Assembly (NCBI GenBank): GCA_026129905.1
Contig: JAHCHE010000033.1
Coordinates: 20,074 to 84,073, forward strand
DNA from: Bryobacteraceae bacterium
GTDB lineage: Bacteria > Acidobacteriota > Terriglobia > Bryobacterales > Bryobacteraceae
Length of the DNA: 64,000 nucleotides
Direction: 5' to 3'
The position numbers and the translations under genes were made by a program. Positions 44,980 to 54,894 of the stretch are shown one piece after another (the first letter of the stretch is position 1; each line of letters starts with the position of its first letter). The notes beneath the pieces were generated by a model. That model was not told the origin of the DNA. It saw only the letters and a program-made list of their open reading frames with translations, and made no database searches.

Positions 44980-46199
44980 TCGATCACCTCGTACTCGCCG
45001 GCCGAGGTCCATTCGGGGTAGCCCAGGCCGTTGGCGTCGTGCGCCACTTTGCCCCCACGCACCGTTAGAACGCATTCCAGCTTCCGCGATCCGAGCCGCT
45101 TCTTATGCCACGCGTCTTTGAACGCGAACACGCCCTCCCGCAGCTCGAACACGGCGATGTCGGCGACGCGTCCCTCGCCAAGCGTGCCGAGTTCGGGAAA
45201 ACGTTTGATAACCTTCGCCGGGTTCACGGTCGAGCGGGCGATGGCGTCCTGCAATGTCATGCCGAGCAGCATCATCTTCGAAATGCAATTGGGCATGTCG
45301 GACTCGGGCAGCATGATGCTGTTGGCGTGCAGGTCCGTGCTGATGGTGTCGGGCGGAAATCCCTGCGCCATCGCCTTAGACGCCACGGGCCACAGGAAGC
45401 TCCCGGCGCCATGGCCCAGGTCGAACAGCACGCCGCGTTTGCGGGCCTCCACGGCGTAAGGCTGCACTTTCCCGGTGAAACGGTCGACGATCTCCACCTG
45501 CCGGTCGTTAAACATGTGCGTCTGGATGTCGCCCGGCCGCATGATGTCGAGCAGCTTTTCCCGGCTGGTGCGGCCGGTATTGCTGAAGATTTTGTCGTCG
45601 ATCATCACCGGCGCGTCGGCCAGGCGGCCCGCCTCGATGGCGTTCTTGATCGCCGCCCAGCCGGGACGTCCGAAATGGGCGGTTTTTATGCCAACAATAA
45701 TGTCCCGATTTTCCTTGATTTTCGCCGCTGTTTTCTGCGGGTCCATGTCCTCGACGTTGTCCTCGATCTTCGGTCCGAGCATGCCGTGGCCGACAATGTT
45801 CAGAAAAACCAGGACGCGCGTCTGCGCCTTATCGATCACCCGCGCCTTGCAGTCGTCGAAGCTCCGCCATCCGGGGCCGCCCGCGTCGACGATGGTCGTG
45901 GTTCCCGCCAGCAGCGCCGAGTCGTCGGGAAAGATCGAGCCCGAGTATCCGCACTCGTGCGCGTGCAGATCGATCAAACCCGGCGTGACGTAGTAGCCCT
46001 TTACGTCGAGAACCTTCCTGGCGCCGGCGGCGTCGATGCCGGCGGCCACCCGGGCGATCCTGTCGCCCGTCACCGCGACGTCCATGACTCCGTCGATGCT
46101 GTTGGCCGGATCGATGACGTGTCCGCCCTTGAGGACCAGGTCGTATGGCTGGGCGGAAAGCAGCCCGGCAAAAAACAGGAAAGTCGGGAAGTATTTCAT
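44976..46199 (-). CDS. Secreted metal-dependent amidohydrolase (paralog 1)
   Basis: The 407-residue product starts MKYFPTFLFFAGLLSAQ, a signal peptide. It shares the whole plan of its downstream paralog: GGHVIDPANSIDGVMD, TPGLIDLHAHECGYSG, IIVGIKTAHFGRPGW, GDIQTHMFNDRQ (Q replaces H before T-H), DLGHGAGSFLWP and ISTDLHANSIML. The change GDIHTHFY to GDIQTHMF touches a metal-site segment, so the substrate may differ. Together with the oxidoreductase 27 bases upstream it forms a three-gene minus-strand run. Confidence 0.85.
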   Translation of the reverse strand: MKYFPTFLFFAGLLSAQPYDLVLKGGHVIDPANSIDGVMDVAVTGDRIARVAAGIDAAGARKVLDVKGYYVTPGLIDLHAHECGYSGSIFPDDSALLAGTTTIVDAGGPGWRSFDDCKARVIDKAQTRVLVFLNIVGHGMLGPKIEDNVEDMDPQKTAAKIKENRDIIVGIKTAHFGRPGWAAIKNAIEAGRLADAPVMIDDKIFSNTGRTSREKLLDIMRPGDIQTHMFNDRQVEIVDRFTGKVQPYAVEARKRGVLFDLGHGAGSFLWPVASKAMAQGFPPDTISTDLHANSIMLPESDMPNCISKMMLLGMTLQDAIARSTVNPAKVIKRFPELGTLGEGRVADIAVFELREGVFAFKDAWHKKRLGSRKLECVLTVRGGKVAHDANGLGYPEWTSAGEYEVIE

Positions 46200-46226
46200 A
46201 GGCGATACGCGAAAATTCGAATCGAA

Positions 46227-47243
46227 TCAAATCGCGCAGGGCACGATTTTGCCGTTATCGGCGCGCGAGGCAGCCAGCAGCCGCATCAGCTTCACCGCGG
46301 CGGCGGACTCCTCGGCGGGGCACAACTCCGGCTTCCGCCCCGTCGAGGCGCACTCCAGGAAGTACCGGATCTCCGATTCGTAGCCATTTACCACGGGCAC
46401 GGCTAGCGTCTCCGCCTCTCCGTCCTGCCGGTAAAAGGCCGGAGGCCGTCCGGCCGAACTGTACTCCGCGGTCCCGCCGTCGAACGAAACCGTGTACTCC
46501 ATCGAGAACGGATAAGCGTTCGCATGGTGCCAGCCGCCCGTAATCACCACCGTCGCCCCGTCCGGGTAGTGGCAGGTGGCCGTGATGAGGTCGATGCCCT
46601 TGGCCAAATCCTCGCTCCCGATGGCGGAAACGGCTTGCGGCTTGCCGAACAGGTGAAGGCACATGTCCACGTCGTGGATGAGCAGATCGAACACGCCCCC
46701 GCCGCTTTTGGCCGGATCCGGCAGCCACTGGCCCCAACTCGGCGCCGCGCAGCGCCGCCGGAACATCGCCATCCGCAGCGCGCCCGCCCGGCCGGAGCGG
46801 GCGATGTCGGCCAGCGGGAGGTAATCGGGATAGAAGCGGAGCACTTGGGCGGTCATCAACAGCCGCCCCGCGCGCTGCGCCGCTTCCAGCATCCGATCCG
46901 TCTCGTCGCCGTCCAGCGCCATCGGCTTTTCCACCAGCACGTGTTTGCCCGCCTCTAGCGCGGCGATTGCCGCCGGGGCGTGCAGGTGCGTCGGCAGACA
47001 GATGTCGAACGCTTCCACCTCCGGGTCGCGGACGGCCTCCTGCCAGTCGCGATACTTGCGCATGCGGGAAAAATCGAACCGCTCGCCGGATGTGCCGAGA
47101 TTTCCGGCGGTTGAGGTCAGGTCCCCGGTCAGCGCGACCGGATCGTCGCTCGCCACCGCGATCACGTCCGCTTCCGGGATATTCTTCAGCGCCTGAAGGT
47201 GCGTGCGGCCCATGAATCCGAGCCCGATCATTCCGAGTTTCAT
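46227..47243 (-). CDS. Gfo/Idh/MocA-family oxidoreductase
   Basis: The 338-residue product has the Rossmann start MKLGMIGLGFMGRTHLQALK, the EKP motif in AGKHVLVEKPMALDGDE near residue 95, and the catalytic-side pattern GGGVFDLLIHDVDMCLHLFG near residue 177 (Asp and His). It is an NAD(P)-dependent dehydrogenase for a sugar-type substrate. It is the first gene of the run that continues into the two amidohydrolases. Confidence 0.9.
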   Translation of the reverse strand: MKLGMIGLGFMGRTHLQALKNIPEADVIAVASDDPVALTGDLTSTAGNLGTSGERFDFSRMRKYRDWQEAVRDPEVEAFDICLPTHLHAPAAIAALEAGKHVLVEKPMALDGDETDRMLEAAQRAGRLLMTAQVLRFYPDYLPLADIARSGRAGALRMAMFRRRCAAPSWGQWLPDPAKSGGGVFDLLIHDVDMCLHLFGKPQAVSAIGSEDLAKGIDLITATCHYPDGATVVITGGWHHANAYPFSMEYTVSFDGGTAEYSSAGRPPAFYRQDGEAETLAVPVVNGYESEIRYFLECASTGRKPELCPAEESAAAVKLMRLLAASRADNGKIVPCAI

Positions 47244-47288
47244 AGACAGGGATATCGTATCATCAGCCCCGGGCCGCGCCGCGCGCGT

Positions 47289-47981
47289 CTACCAGCGGGC
47301 CGGCGCCCCGATCTCCAACGGCCACACTTCCACGCCGGTTCCCTGGAGCAGTTCCGCCAGTTCCGGCGGCCGCCCGATCAGCGGCGGGAAGGTGCCGAAA
47401 TGCATGGGAATCACTTTCTTGGGCCGCAGCAGGCGGCACGCGAGGGCCGCCGCTACCGGGCTCATGGTGTAGTGATCGCCGATGGGAAGGAACGCAAGTT
47501 CGGGTTTGTGGATCTGGCCGATGAATTCCATCTCGGCGAAGATGTCGGTGTCGCCGGCGAAATAGATGGAGCGGCCGTCCGGCAGCGCGATGACGTAGCC
47601 GCAAGGCTCTCCGCCGTAGATCACCTTTCCGTCATCGAGAATGCCGGAGCTGTGCAAGGCATGGGTCATGGTCACGCTGACCGGACCCGCTTTCTGCGCG
47701 CCGCCCTTATTCATCGAGCTGACGTTCTCCACCCCTTTCGATTCCAGCCACACGCCGATTTCGAAACTGCACACCACCCGCGGCTTGAATCGCTTCGCCA
47801 GGCCCACCGCGTCCGGCATGTGATCGAAGTGGCCGTGCGTGATGAGGATGACGTCGATGCGCTGAAAATCGTGATCCTTGGGATATGTCGGCCCCCCCAG
47901 CCAGGGGTCCACTACGATGACTTCTCCTCCATCCAGTCTGAGTTCGAATGAACCGTGTCCTAACCACGTGATCTCGAGCAT
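47289..47981 (-). CDS. UPF0173-type metallo-beta-lactamase-fold hydrolase
   Basis: GGAGG seven bases before the ATG at 47981 fixes the start, giving 230 residues. The metal-binding motif is ITHGHFDHMPDA (H-x-H-x-D-H) near residue 51, with later His and Asp ligands in VTMTHALHSSG, FAGDTDIFAEM and PMHFGTFPPL. The N-terminus LEITWLGHGSFELRL is characteristic of the UPF0173 group. Members are metal-dependent hydrolases of uncertain substrate. It is divergent from the RND gene. Confidence 0.9.
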   Translation of the reverse strand: MLEITWLGHGSFELRLDGGEVIVVDPWLGGPTYPKDHDFQRIDVILITHGHFDHMPDAVGLAKRFKPRVVCSFEIGVWLESKGVENVSSMNKGGAQKAGPVSVTMTHALHSSGILDDGKVIYGGEPCGYVIALPDGRSIYFAGDTDIFAEMEFIGQIHKPELAFLPIGDHYTMSPVAAALACRLLRPKKVIPMHFGTFPPLIGRPPELAELLQGTGVEVWPLEIGAPARW

Positions 47982-48075
47982 GGGAATCCTCCACCCACGA
48001 TCATAAGACCGTCCGGGCGCGGCAATCCCGCCGGGAGATACAATCATGTAGCTGGAACGCGAGAGAAGCTAATCG

Positions 48076-51000
48076 ATGCGATTGTCGGAAATCTGTGTTC
48101 AGCGGCCGGTCTTCGCCTTCATGCTGATCATGTTCCTGGTGGTGATGGGCGTGTTCAGCTTCATGGGACTGGGGCTGGACTTGTTCCCGCGAACCGATCC
48201 CGCCACCGTCTACGTACGGGTCCGCCTTCCGGGCGCGAGTCCGGAGGAAGTGACGTCGCAGGTGGTGATGCCTATCGAGGAGGCGATCGCTTCCGTCAGC
48301 GGCATCGACGAAATGCGCGCGATGGTTTCCGAAGGCGCCGCCAACATCATCGTCACCTTCGTCCTGGAAAAAGACATCGGCGAAGCGGCCGAGGACGTCC
48401 GCGAGAAGGTCAGCGGGGCGATGCGCCAACTGCCTCCCAACGTCCTGCCGCCGGTGGTGCAAAAAGCCGATCCGGACACCGACCCCGTGATCACGCTTGC
48501 GGTCAGCGGCGATCGTCCGATCCGCGAACTCACCGAGATCGCCGACAAGGGCGTCCGGCGCGCGCTGGAAACCGTTGACGGCGTGGCCAGCATTCTGATC
48601 AGCGGCGGCCGGAACCGCCAGGTCAACATCTTTCTGGATCTCGACAAGCTCTCCGGCTACAACCTCACCGCGCAGGACGTCGAGCAGGCCATCCGGACGG
48701 AGAACATCGAAGCGCCGGGCGGGCGCATTGTTCGCGGCCCCACCGAGATGGGCGTGCGGACCCTCGGCCGGCTCGAAGAGGTCTTGCAGTTCAGCAACGT
48801 CATCATCAAGAATGTCCGCGGCGCCCCCATCCGTCTTCGCGACGTTGGATATGCCGAAGACGGTGCGACGGAGCGCCGCTCGTTCGCTTATTACCAGGAC
48901 CGGCCGGCCGTCGTCCTCGAGGTCAGGCGGCAAACGGGAACCAACACCGTCCAGGTGGTTGACGGCGTCATGGCGCGCCTGGAAAACCTGAACCAGGAAT
49001 TGCCCGCGGGCGTCAAGATCGACGTCATCAAGGAGCAGGCCACCTACATCCGGAACTCCATCGCGGCGCTGGAGGAGCATCTTGTCCTGGGCAGCCTGCT
49101 CGCCTCGCTCATCGTCTGGCTCTTCATTCGCAACTGGCGCACCGTCTTGATCAGCGCCATCGCCATTCCCACGTCGATCATCACCACCTTCACGCTGCTC
49201 AAGCTGATGGATTTCACGCTGAACTCGATGACGCTGCTCGCGCTGACGCTCGCGGTCGGCATCGTCATCGACGACGCCATCATCGTCCTCGAGAATATCT
49301 ACCGCTTCATCGAGGAGAAGTCGATGCCCGCGATGGAGGCGGCGGTGGCGGCGACCAAGGAAATCGCCCTGGCGGTAATGGCCACGACGCTGTCGCTGGT
49401 GATCGTATTCGTACCGGTCGCCTTCATGCAGGGCTACGCCCGCCGTTACCTGAACCAGTTCGGCTGGACGATGGCTATGGCGATCATGGTCTCGATGCTG
49501 GTGGCGTTCACCGTCACGCCGTCGCTCAGTTCGCGGCTGCTTCGGCGGCGCCGGGCCGGCGGCGAGTCTCCCCACGACGCGCGCCATGGCATCTTCGACC
49601 GCATCTACGTGGGCACGCTGCGATGGTCTCTGAACCACCGCTGGGTGGTTGTCCTGGTTACGGTCCTTACGTTCAGCTCCACGTTCGTCATCAGCCGCTA
49701 CATCGGCCGGGACTGGATGCCGCAGGACGATCAGAACGAACTCTCGGTCATGATCGAGATGCCGGAGGGATCGTCGCTGGAAGCCACGGAAAAGGTGACG
49801 CTCGACATCGCGAGAAAGATCCGCGACATTCCCGGCGTGGTCACCGTGGTGCCTCAGACGTCGAGTTTCGTCGAGCGCGTCACCATGGCCAGCATCACCA
49901 TTCTGCTGAAGGACGTGCGCGAACGGGAAGAGATCGGCAAAATGGGCGAGCACGTCCGCGCGGTGCTGCGCGACTACGCCTATACCCGCCCCCGCGTGAC
50001 CTTCCCCAATGTCCTCGGCGGCCGCGACACCTTCTCGCCCATCCGCGCCATGCTGCTCGGGCCGGACCTCGACCGGATCGCCGGGATCGCCAAACAGGTA
50101 AACGTCGAGTTGATGAATGCGGACGCCGTCGCCGACGCGAAAGTCAACCTGAATCTGAACAACCCCGAGTTCCAGGTGGCCATCGACCGGCAGTTGGCGT
50201 CGGACCTTGGCGTTCGCGTCTCCGATATCGCCAGCGCCGTACGGCTGCTGATGTCCGGAGAAGACGAGATCTCCACCTTCAAGGAGGGCTCGGAGCAGTA
50301 CCCGGTGACGATGCGCCTCTTGCCGTCGCAGCGGGACAATCCCGAGGCGCTCAGCCGCCTGTTGGTTCCCTCGGCGAGGCTGGGACTCATCCGGCTCGAT
50401 TCCATCGCGAAGATCGAGCGCGGCCTCGGACCTAGCCGCATCGACCGGTTCAATCGCCAGTTCGCCGTCGGCGTGTACGGCAACGTGGCCCGGGGACACT
50501 CCCTCGGCGCGGCGGCCACACAGACGCAGGAAGCGATCGCCCGGGTCGGCCTGCCTCCCGGCTATAGCATGCGATTCTCAGGCCAGGTGAAGATCCTCGA
50601 GGAAACCACCTCCAACATGATCCTCGCCATCGGGCTGGCGTCGGTTTTCATGTATATGGTGCTGGCCGCCCAGTTTGAAAGTCTCGTCCACCCGTTTATC
50701 ATCCTGCTGACCTTGCCGCTCTCGATTCCCTTCGCGCTGATCTCGCTGATCGGCACCGGCCGCAGCCTCAACCTGTTCAGCGCGCTCGGCGTGCTGTTGC
50801 TGCTCGGAATCGTCAAGAAGAACGGAATCCTTCAGATCGACTACATGAACCGTTTGCGCGATCAGGGCTTCCCGCTGCGGCAGGCGATTCTCGAGGCCAA
50901 CCGCATCCGCCTCCGCCCGATCCTGATGACCACCTTTTCGATCGTCGCCGGCCTGATTCCGACGGCCATCGGCATCGGCGCCGGCGCTTCCCAGCGTTCC

Positions 51001-51150
51001 GCCATCGCCGTGACGATCATCGGCGGGCAGATGCTCTGTCTGCTGCTGACCCTGGTTGTCGTGCCGACCGGCTATTCGCTGGTTGAAGACGTCAAGGTAT
51101 GGCTGGCTCGGCGGCGGCGGCTCGCCGAGGCGCCCGCCCTGGGAGATTAG
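48076..51150 (+). CDS. RND-family efflux transporter permease (AcrB/MexB type)
   Basis: The 1024-residue product has the normal RND length. It starts MRLSEICVQRPVFAFMLIMF (first membrane helix). The proton-relay helix 4 carries TLAVGIVIDDAIIVLENIYR, with the paired aspartates, and helix 10 the conserved lysine region LLLLGIVKKNGILQIDYMNR. Two large periplasmic loops lie between helices 1-2 and 7-8. It belongs to the hydrophobe/amphiphile exporter group and exports small molecules across both membranes together with a periplasmic adaptor and an outer-membrane channel. Neither partner gene is next to it, so it may borrow them from elsewhere. Confidence 0.93.
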   Translation: MRLSEICVQRPVFAFMLIMFLVVMGVFSFMGLGLDLFPRTDPATVYVRVRLPGASPEEVTSQVVMPIEEAIASVSGIDEMRAMVSEGAANIIVTFVLEKDIGEAAEDVREKVSGAMRQLPPNVLPPVVQKADPDTDPVITLAVSGDRPIRELTEIADKGVRRALETVDGVASILISGGRNRQVNIFLDLDKLSGYNLTAQDVEQAIRTENIEAPGGRIVRGPTEMGVRTLGRLEEVLQFSNVIIKNVRGAPIRLRDVGYAEDGATERRSFAYYQDRPAVVLEVRRQTGTNTVQVVDGVMARLENLNQELPAGVKIDVIKEQATYIRNSIAALEEHLVLGSLLASLIVWLFIRNWRTVLISAIAIPTSIITTFTLLKLMDFTLNSMTLLALTLAVGIVIDDAIIVLENIYRFIEEKSMPAMEAAVAATKEIALAVMATTLSLVIVFVPVAFMQGYARRYLNQFGWTMAMAIMVSMLVAFTVTPSLSSRLLRRRRAGGESPHDARHGIFDRIYVGTLRWSLNHRWVVVLVTVLTFSSTFVISRYIGRDWMPQDDQNELSVMIEMPEGSSLEATEKVTLDIARKIRDIPGVVTVVPQTSSFVERVTMASITILLKDVREREEIGKMGEHVRAVLRDYAYTRPRVTFPNVLGGRDTFSPIRAMLLGPDLDRIAGIAKQVNVELMNADAVADAKVNLNLNNPEFQVAIDRQLASDLGVRVSDIASAVRLLMSGEDEISTFKEGSEQYPVTMRLLPSQRDNPEALSRLLVPSARLGLIRLDSIAKIERGLGPSRIDRFNRQFAVGVYGNVARGHSLGAAATQTQEAIARVGLPPGYSMRFSGQVKILEETTSNMILAIGLASVFMYMVLAAQFESLVHPFIILLTLPLSIPFALISLIGTGRSLNLFSALGVLLLLGIVKKNGILQIDYMNRLRDQGFPLRQAILEANRIRLRPILMTTFSIVAGLIPTAIGIGAGASQRSAIAVTIIGGQMLCLLLTLVVVPTGYSLVEDVKVWLARRRRLAEAPALGD

Positions 51151-51181
51151 CCGCGCGGCTGCCGGGACTAGACTGGTAGCC

Positions 51182-52099
51182 ATGGTGAACCAACATCTCA
51201 GCCGGCGCAATCTCTTCGGCGCAGCGGCCCTTTCCTTCACTCCCGCCGGCGCAGCCGCCGAGAAGAATATCCGCTGGGCCCTCGGCATCGTCACTTGGGT
51301 GGTGATCGCCGGCCGCGACAAGCGCTCACTCGGCTGGCCCGAAATTCTCGCCGACATCGCTGCCGGCGGATTCCAGGGCGTGGAGCCTTTCACCCAGAAG
51401 ACCCTGCCGATCACCGACGCCTCCATGGCCGACCTGGCGCGCCTGCTGCCCAAACACAACCTCCGCGTGTCCTCCATTTACTGGGCGGACAATTTCCACG
51501 TCGCTGCCGAGCATCCGCGCATCGAGAAGGAATGCCACCGCTTCCTCCGCTACCTGAAGACCTTCGGCGCCGATCGCCTCACCATCGGCCCTCCCGGCCC
51601 CACCACCGACGACGAAAAGAGAGCCATCTCGAACATGGCGAAAGTCATGAATTACGTCGGCAAAACCGCGATTGAGCAGTACGGCATCAAGACCGGCGTC
51701 CACAACCACGTCGACGGACTGATTGAGAACCCGCGCCAGATCGATCAGCTCATGGAAGAAACCGATCCCAGGTTCTTCGGCCTGTCTCCAGACACCGCCC
51801 AGATCTGGATGGGCGGCGGCGATCCGGTCCGCATGTTCGAGAAATACAAGAACCGGATCGTTTACATGCACTACAAGGACATCCGCGGCTACCATCGCGG
51901 TCTGCCGGGCTACCTGGACAACGTGATTGAACTCGGCCGCGGCGTGATCGACTTTCCCGCCCTGCACCGGGTACTCAAGAGCGTCGGATACAAGGGCTGG
52001 ATTACGATCGACCTCGACAACGCCCGCGTTTCTCCGCTGGAAAGCGCCAAAATCCAGCGGGACTACATCGACCGCGTCCTCGCGCCGATCTACGCCTGA
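51182..52099 (+). CDS. Tat-exported sugar phosphate isomerase/epimerase-like TIM barrel
   Basis: The ATG at 51182 gives 305 residues beginning MVNQHLSRRNLFGAAALSF, a twin-arginine leader (S-R-R-N-L-F). The barrel carries IAAGGFQGVEPFTQ, YGIKTGVHNHVDGLIENP (Glu and His), GLSPDTAQIWMGGG (Asp), IVYMHYKDIRGY (His and Asp) and ITIDLDNA. It is of the xylose-isomerase-like family but probably works outside the cytoplasm. It is transcribed downstream of the RND permease, 31 bases after it, though a functional link is not evident. Confidence 0.82.
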   Translation: MVNQHLSRRNLFGAAALSFTPAGAAAEKNIRWALGIVTWVVIAGRDKRSLGWPEILADIAAGGFQGVEPFTQKTLPITDASMADLARLLPKHNLRVSSIYWADNFHVAAEHPRIEKECHRFLRYLKTFGADRLTIGPPGPTTDDEKRAISNMAKVMNYVGKTAIEQYGIKTGVHNHVDGLIENPRQIDQLMEETDPRFFGLSPDTAQIWMGGGDPVRMFEKYKNRIVYMHYKDIRGYHRGLPGYLDNVIELGRGVIDFPALHRVLKSVGYKGWITIDLDNARVSPLESAKIQRDYIDRVLAPIYA

Positions 52100-52245
52100 G
52101 CGCTCGGAGACGGCGAGTCCGACGCGAGAGGTCGTAGCCCTTTCTCGGGAAGCGATTCCCCGCGCGCCGCGGCGTGTCCGCTCTCAGCGTGCTGAGTCCG
52201 CTTGTGTGGACTCTTGGGCCGGCAAAACCGGCGAGAAACCCTGCG

Positions 52246-53394
52246 TCAGCCCGCGAAAGCCTGGTCCAGATCTTCCTTCAGATCCTCCACATCCTCGACG
52301 CCCACCGATAGCCGTATCAACGAGTCGCAGATGCCGAGTTCGCGGCGCTTCTCCGAGGGGACAGAGGCATGCGTCATGATGGCCGGGTGCTCGATCAGGC
52401 TTTCCACGCCGCCAAGACTTTCCGCCAGGGCGAACACCCGGCACCGCTCCAAAACGTGCCGCGTGTACTCGAGATCCCCCTTCAACACGGCCGCGATCAT
52501 GCCGCCGAAACCTCCCATCTGCCGCCGCGCAAGCTGGTGCTGCGGATGGGACGCGAGTCCCGGGTAGTACACTCTCTCCACGCGTGGATGCCCTTCCAGG
52601 TACTCCGCGATCGCCAGCCCGTTCGAGCAGTGCCGTTCCATGCGCAGGTGCAGCGTCTTCAACCCGCGCAGCGCCAGAAACGAATCGAACGGCCCGGCCA
52701 CCCCGCCCACGGCGTTCTGCAGAAATGCGAGGCGCTCGCCGAGTTCCGCATCGCGCGCCACCGCGATCCCGCCGATCACGTCCGAGTGCCCGTTCAGGTA
52801 CTTCGTCGCCGAGTGCGCCACGATGTCGAATCCATATTCGATGGGCCGCTGGATGTACGGCGTCGCGAACGTGTTGTCGCATACCGTTAGCAGCCCCCGC
52901 CGCTTGACTGCGGCCGCCACCGCCTCCAGGTCGATCAGCTTCATCATCGGATTCGACGGCGTCTCCACCCATAGCATCCGCGTGTTCGGCTGCAGCGCCG
53001 ATTCCACGGCCGCCGCATCCGTCATATCGACAAACGTGAACTCCAGCCCCGCCGAGCGCCGCCGCACCCGCTCGAACAGCCGGAACGTCCCGCCGTACAG
53101 GTCGTCACTCGCCACAATGTGCGAGCCGCAATCCAGCAACTCCAGAATCGTGGACATCGCCGCCAGCCCCGACGCAAAGGCAAACCCGCGTGCCCCGCCC
53201 TCCAGGTCCGCCACGCACCGCTCGTACGCGAACCGCGTCGGATTCTGCGAGCGCGAGTACTCGAAGCCCTGGTGAACGCCCGGGCTCTTCTGCACGTAAG
53301 TCGACGTAGCGTAAATCGGCGTCATCACCGCGCCCGTGGACGGGTCCGGCGCCTGGCCGGCGTGTATCGCTCGAGTGCCGAAACGTTGAGGCAT
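52246..53394 (-). CDS. Cystathionine gamma-lyase/synthase family PLP enzyme
   Basis: The 382-residue product begins FGTRAIHAGQAPDPSTGAVM and contains EYSRSQNPTRFAYERCVADL, ASGLAAMSTILELL, VWVETPSNPMMKLID-like (here MLWVETPSNPMM), LTVCDNTFATPYIQRPI and the PLP lysine in HSATKYLNGHSDV near residue 198. The C-terminal FALAESLGGVESLIEHPAIM and RLSVGVEDVEDL are standard. It cleaves cystathionine to cysteine or makes it from O-succinylhomoserine. The eight-base gap after the CBS gene favours gamma-lyase in reverse transsulfuration. Confidence 0.9.
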   Translation of the reverse strand: MPQRFGTRAIHAGQAPDPSTGAVMTPIYATSTYVQKSPGVHQGFEYSRSQNPTRFAYERCVADLEGGARGFAFASGLAAMSTILELLDCGSHIVASDDLYGGTFRLFERVRRRSAGLEFTFVDMTDAAAVESALQPNTRMLWVETPSNPMMKLIDLEAVAAAVKRRGLLTVCDNTFATPYIQRPIEYGFDIVAHSATKYLNGHSDVIGGIAVARDAELGERLAFLQNAVGGVAGPFDSFLALRGLKTLHLRMERHCSNGLAIAEYLEGHPRVERVYYPGLASHPQHQLARRQMGGFGGMIAAVLKGDLEYTRHVLERCRVFALAESLGGVESLIEHPAIMTHASVPSEKRRELGICDSLIRLSVGVEDVEDLKEDLDQAFAG

Positions 53395-53402
53395 GTGGTT
53401 TG

Positions 53403-54764
53403 TTATTGTAGCCGCCGGCGCAGATACGCCAGCAGGTCCGTGCGCGTGATCAGGCCGATGAAACGCTCGCCGTCCACCACCAGCGCTACCAGGCCCCGTT
53501 CGAGAATGTTGTAAAGCTGCTCCAGCGTGCAGCCGGGCGCAACCATCTCAAGCCGGGTGGTCATGGCGCTCCGGACGGGCTCGTGAAAGCTCTTGTCGCG
53601 GTGGATCGCCAGAAGCAGGTCCGATTCATCCAGCACGCCGGCGCAGCGCCCCTGTTCCATCACCGGGACTTGTGAGATGTCGGCCAGCCGCATACGCTGG
53701 AAAGCCGTAAGCAGCGTATCGTCGGGCGAGACGGTGATCACGGCCCCCTCGTCGTACCTGCGCGTGACGAGGTCCGTGATATCGCCGGCCGAGGGCCGTT
53801 CCACAAACCCCTGGTCCGCCATCCACGCGTCGTTGTACAGCTTCGAGAGGTACTTCGCCCCGGTGTCGCAAACGAAGGTGACCACGCGCTTGGGCTGAGT
53901 CTGTTCTTTGCAGTATTCCAGCGCCGCGGCGAGCAGAGTGCCGGTCGAGGAGCCCGCCAGGATCCCCATCCGCCCGAGCAGTTCCCGAGCCGTTCGAAAA
54001 CTCGCCGCATCGGAGATCGAATACGCTTTCCGTACCCTGGACAGGTCCGCGATCCCGGGAACGCAGCTCTGCCCGATGCCTTCCACGGCATAGCTGCCGG
54101 AGGGTCCGAGCCGTCCCGTTCGCACGTAGGCCGCAAGCGAGGAGCCGACAGGATCCGCCAGTACCATCTCCGCCTCCGGTTGCACCCGCTCGAAGAACCG
54201 CGACAGCCCCGTCACCGTCCCGCCCGAGCCCACGCCGCAGATCAGCGCGTCCATGCGGCGCTCCATCTGCTGCCAGATCTCGGGGCCCGTGCCCGTTTCG
54301 TGCGCCAGCGGATTTGCCGGGTTCTCGAACTGGTTGATGTGATACGCCCCCGTTTCGCCGGCGATCCGGATCGCCACGTCCACGTAGTAGTCCGGGTGAC
54401 CCGGGCCGACATCGGAGCGCGTCAGCCGTATGTCCGCCCCGAGCGCTTTTGCGTGCGCGATTTTCTCCGGCGACATCTTGTCCGGGATTACGAGTATCAG
54501 CCGGTATCCTTTCATCGCCGCCACCAGCGCCAGGCCTATGCCCGTGTTCCCGGCCGTCGCTTCCACCAGGCTGCCGCCCGGCCGCAAGTCGCCTCTGCGC
54601 TCGGCGGCCTCGATCATCGACGCCGCCATCCTGTCCTTGATGGAACCGCCCGGATTCTGCGACTCCAGCTTCAGAAACAGCTCGCACTTGCCGGTGTCGA
54701 ACCCCGTCACCCGCACGAGCGGCGTATTGCCGATCAGACCCAGACTCGTCCCCAAAGCCGGCAT
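53403..54764 (-). CDS. Cystathionine beta-synthase with C-terminal CBS pair
   Basis: The 453-residue product has a PLP fold-type II domain with LIGNTPLVRVTGF, the Schiff-base lysine K43 in NPGGSIKDRM, VEATAGNTGIGLAL and the phosphate loop GVGSGGTVTGLS. Residues of about 335-453 form two CBS modules (TVSPDDTLLTAFQRMRLADI and VDGERFIGLITRTDLLAYL), which may bind adenosyl ligands. The enzyme condenses homocysteine with serine. The order CBS then CGL on one transcript is the reverse transsulfuration route to cysteine. The CBS pair makes a cysteine synthase less likely. Confidence 0.92.
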   Translation of the reverse strand: MPALGTSLGLIGNTPLVRVTGFDTGKCELFLKLESQNPGGSIKDRMAASMIEAAERRGDLRPGGSLVEATAGNTGIGLALVAAMKGYRLILVIPDKMSPEKIAHAKALGADIRLTRSDVGPGHPDYYVDVAIRIAGETGAYHINQFENPANPLAHETGTGPEIWQQMERRMDALICGVGSGGTVTGLSRFFERVQPEAEMVLADPVGSSLAAYVRTGRLGPSGSYAVEGIGQSCVPGIADLSRVRKAYSISDAASFRTARELLGRMGILAGSSTGTLLAAALEYCKEQTQPKRVVTFVCDTGAKYLSKLYNDAWMADQGFVERPSAGDITDLVTRRYDEGAVITVSPDDTLLTAFQRMRLADISQVPVMEQGRCAGVLDESDLLLAIHRDKSFHEPVRSAMTTRLEMVAPGCTLEQLYNILERGLVALVVDGERFIGLITRTDLLAYLRRRLQ

Positions 54765-54894
54765 AACGTCTCATTCAATCGTAGACCGCCGCCGGGGATG
54801 CGGGCTGCGCCAGCCGGCCGCCCACCCCGCTTCAGCCCGCCGCCCGACCCCCATTCTGCTAACCTGAAAACAAAGCGGATTGGAGCCATTCGGG

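Noticed and set aside
48001..50499. 832-codon minus-strand frame opposite the RND permease
   Set aside because: It is rich in Asp, His and Arg with no membrane segments or motifs. The plus strand is an unmistakable RND permease.
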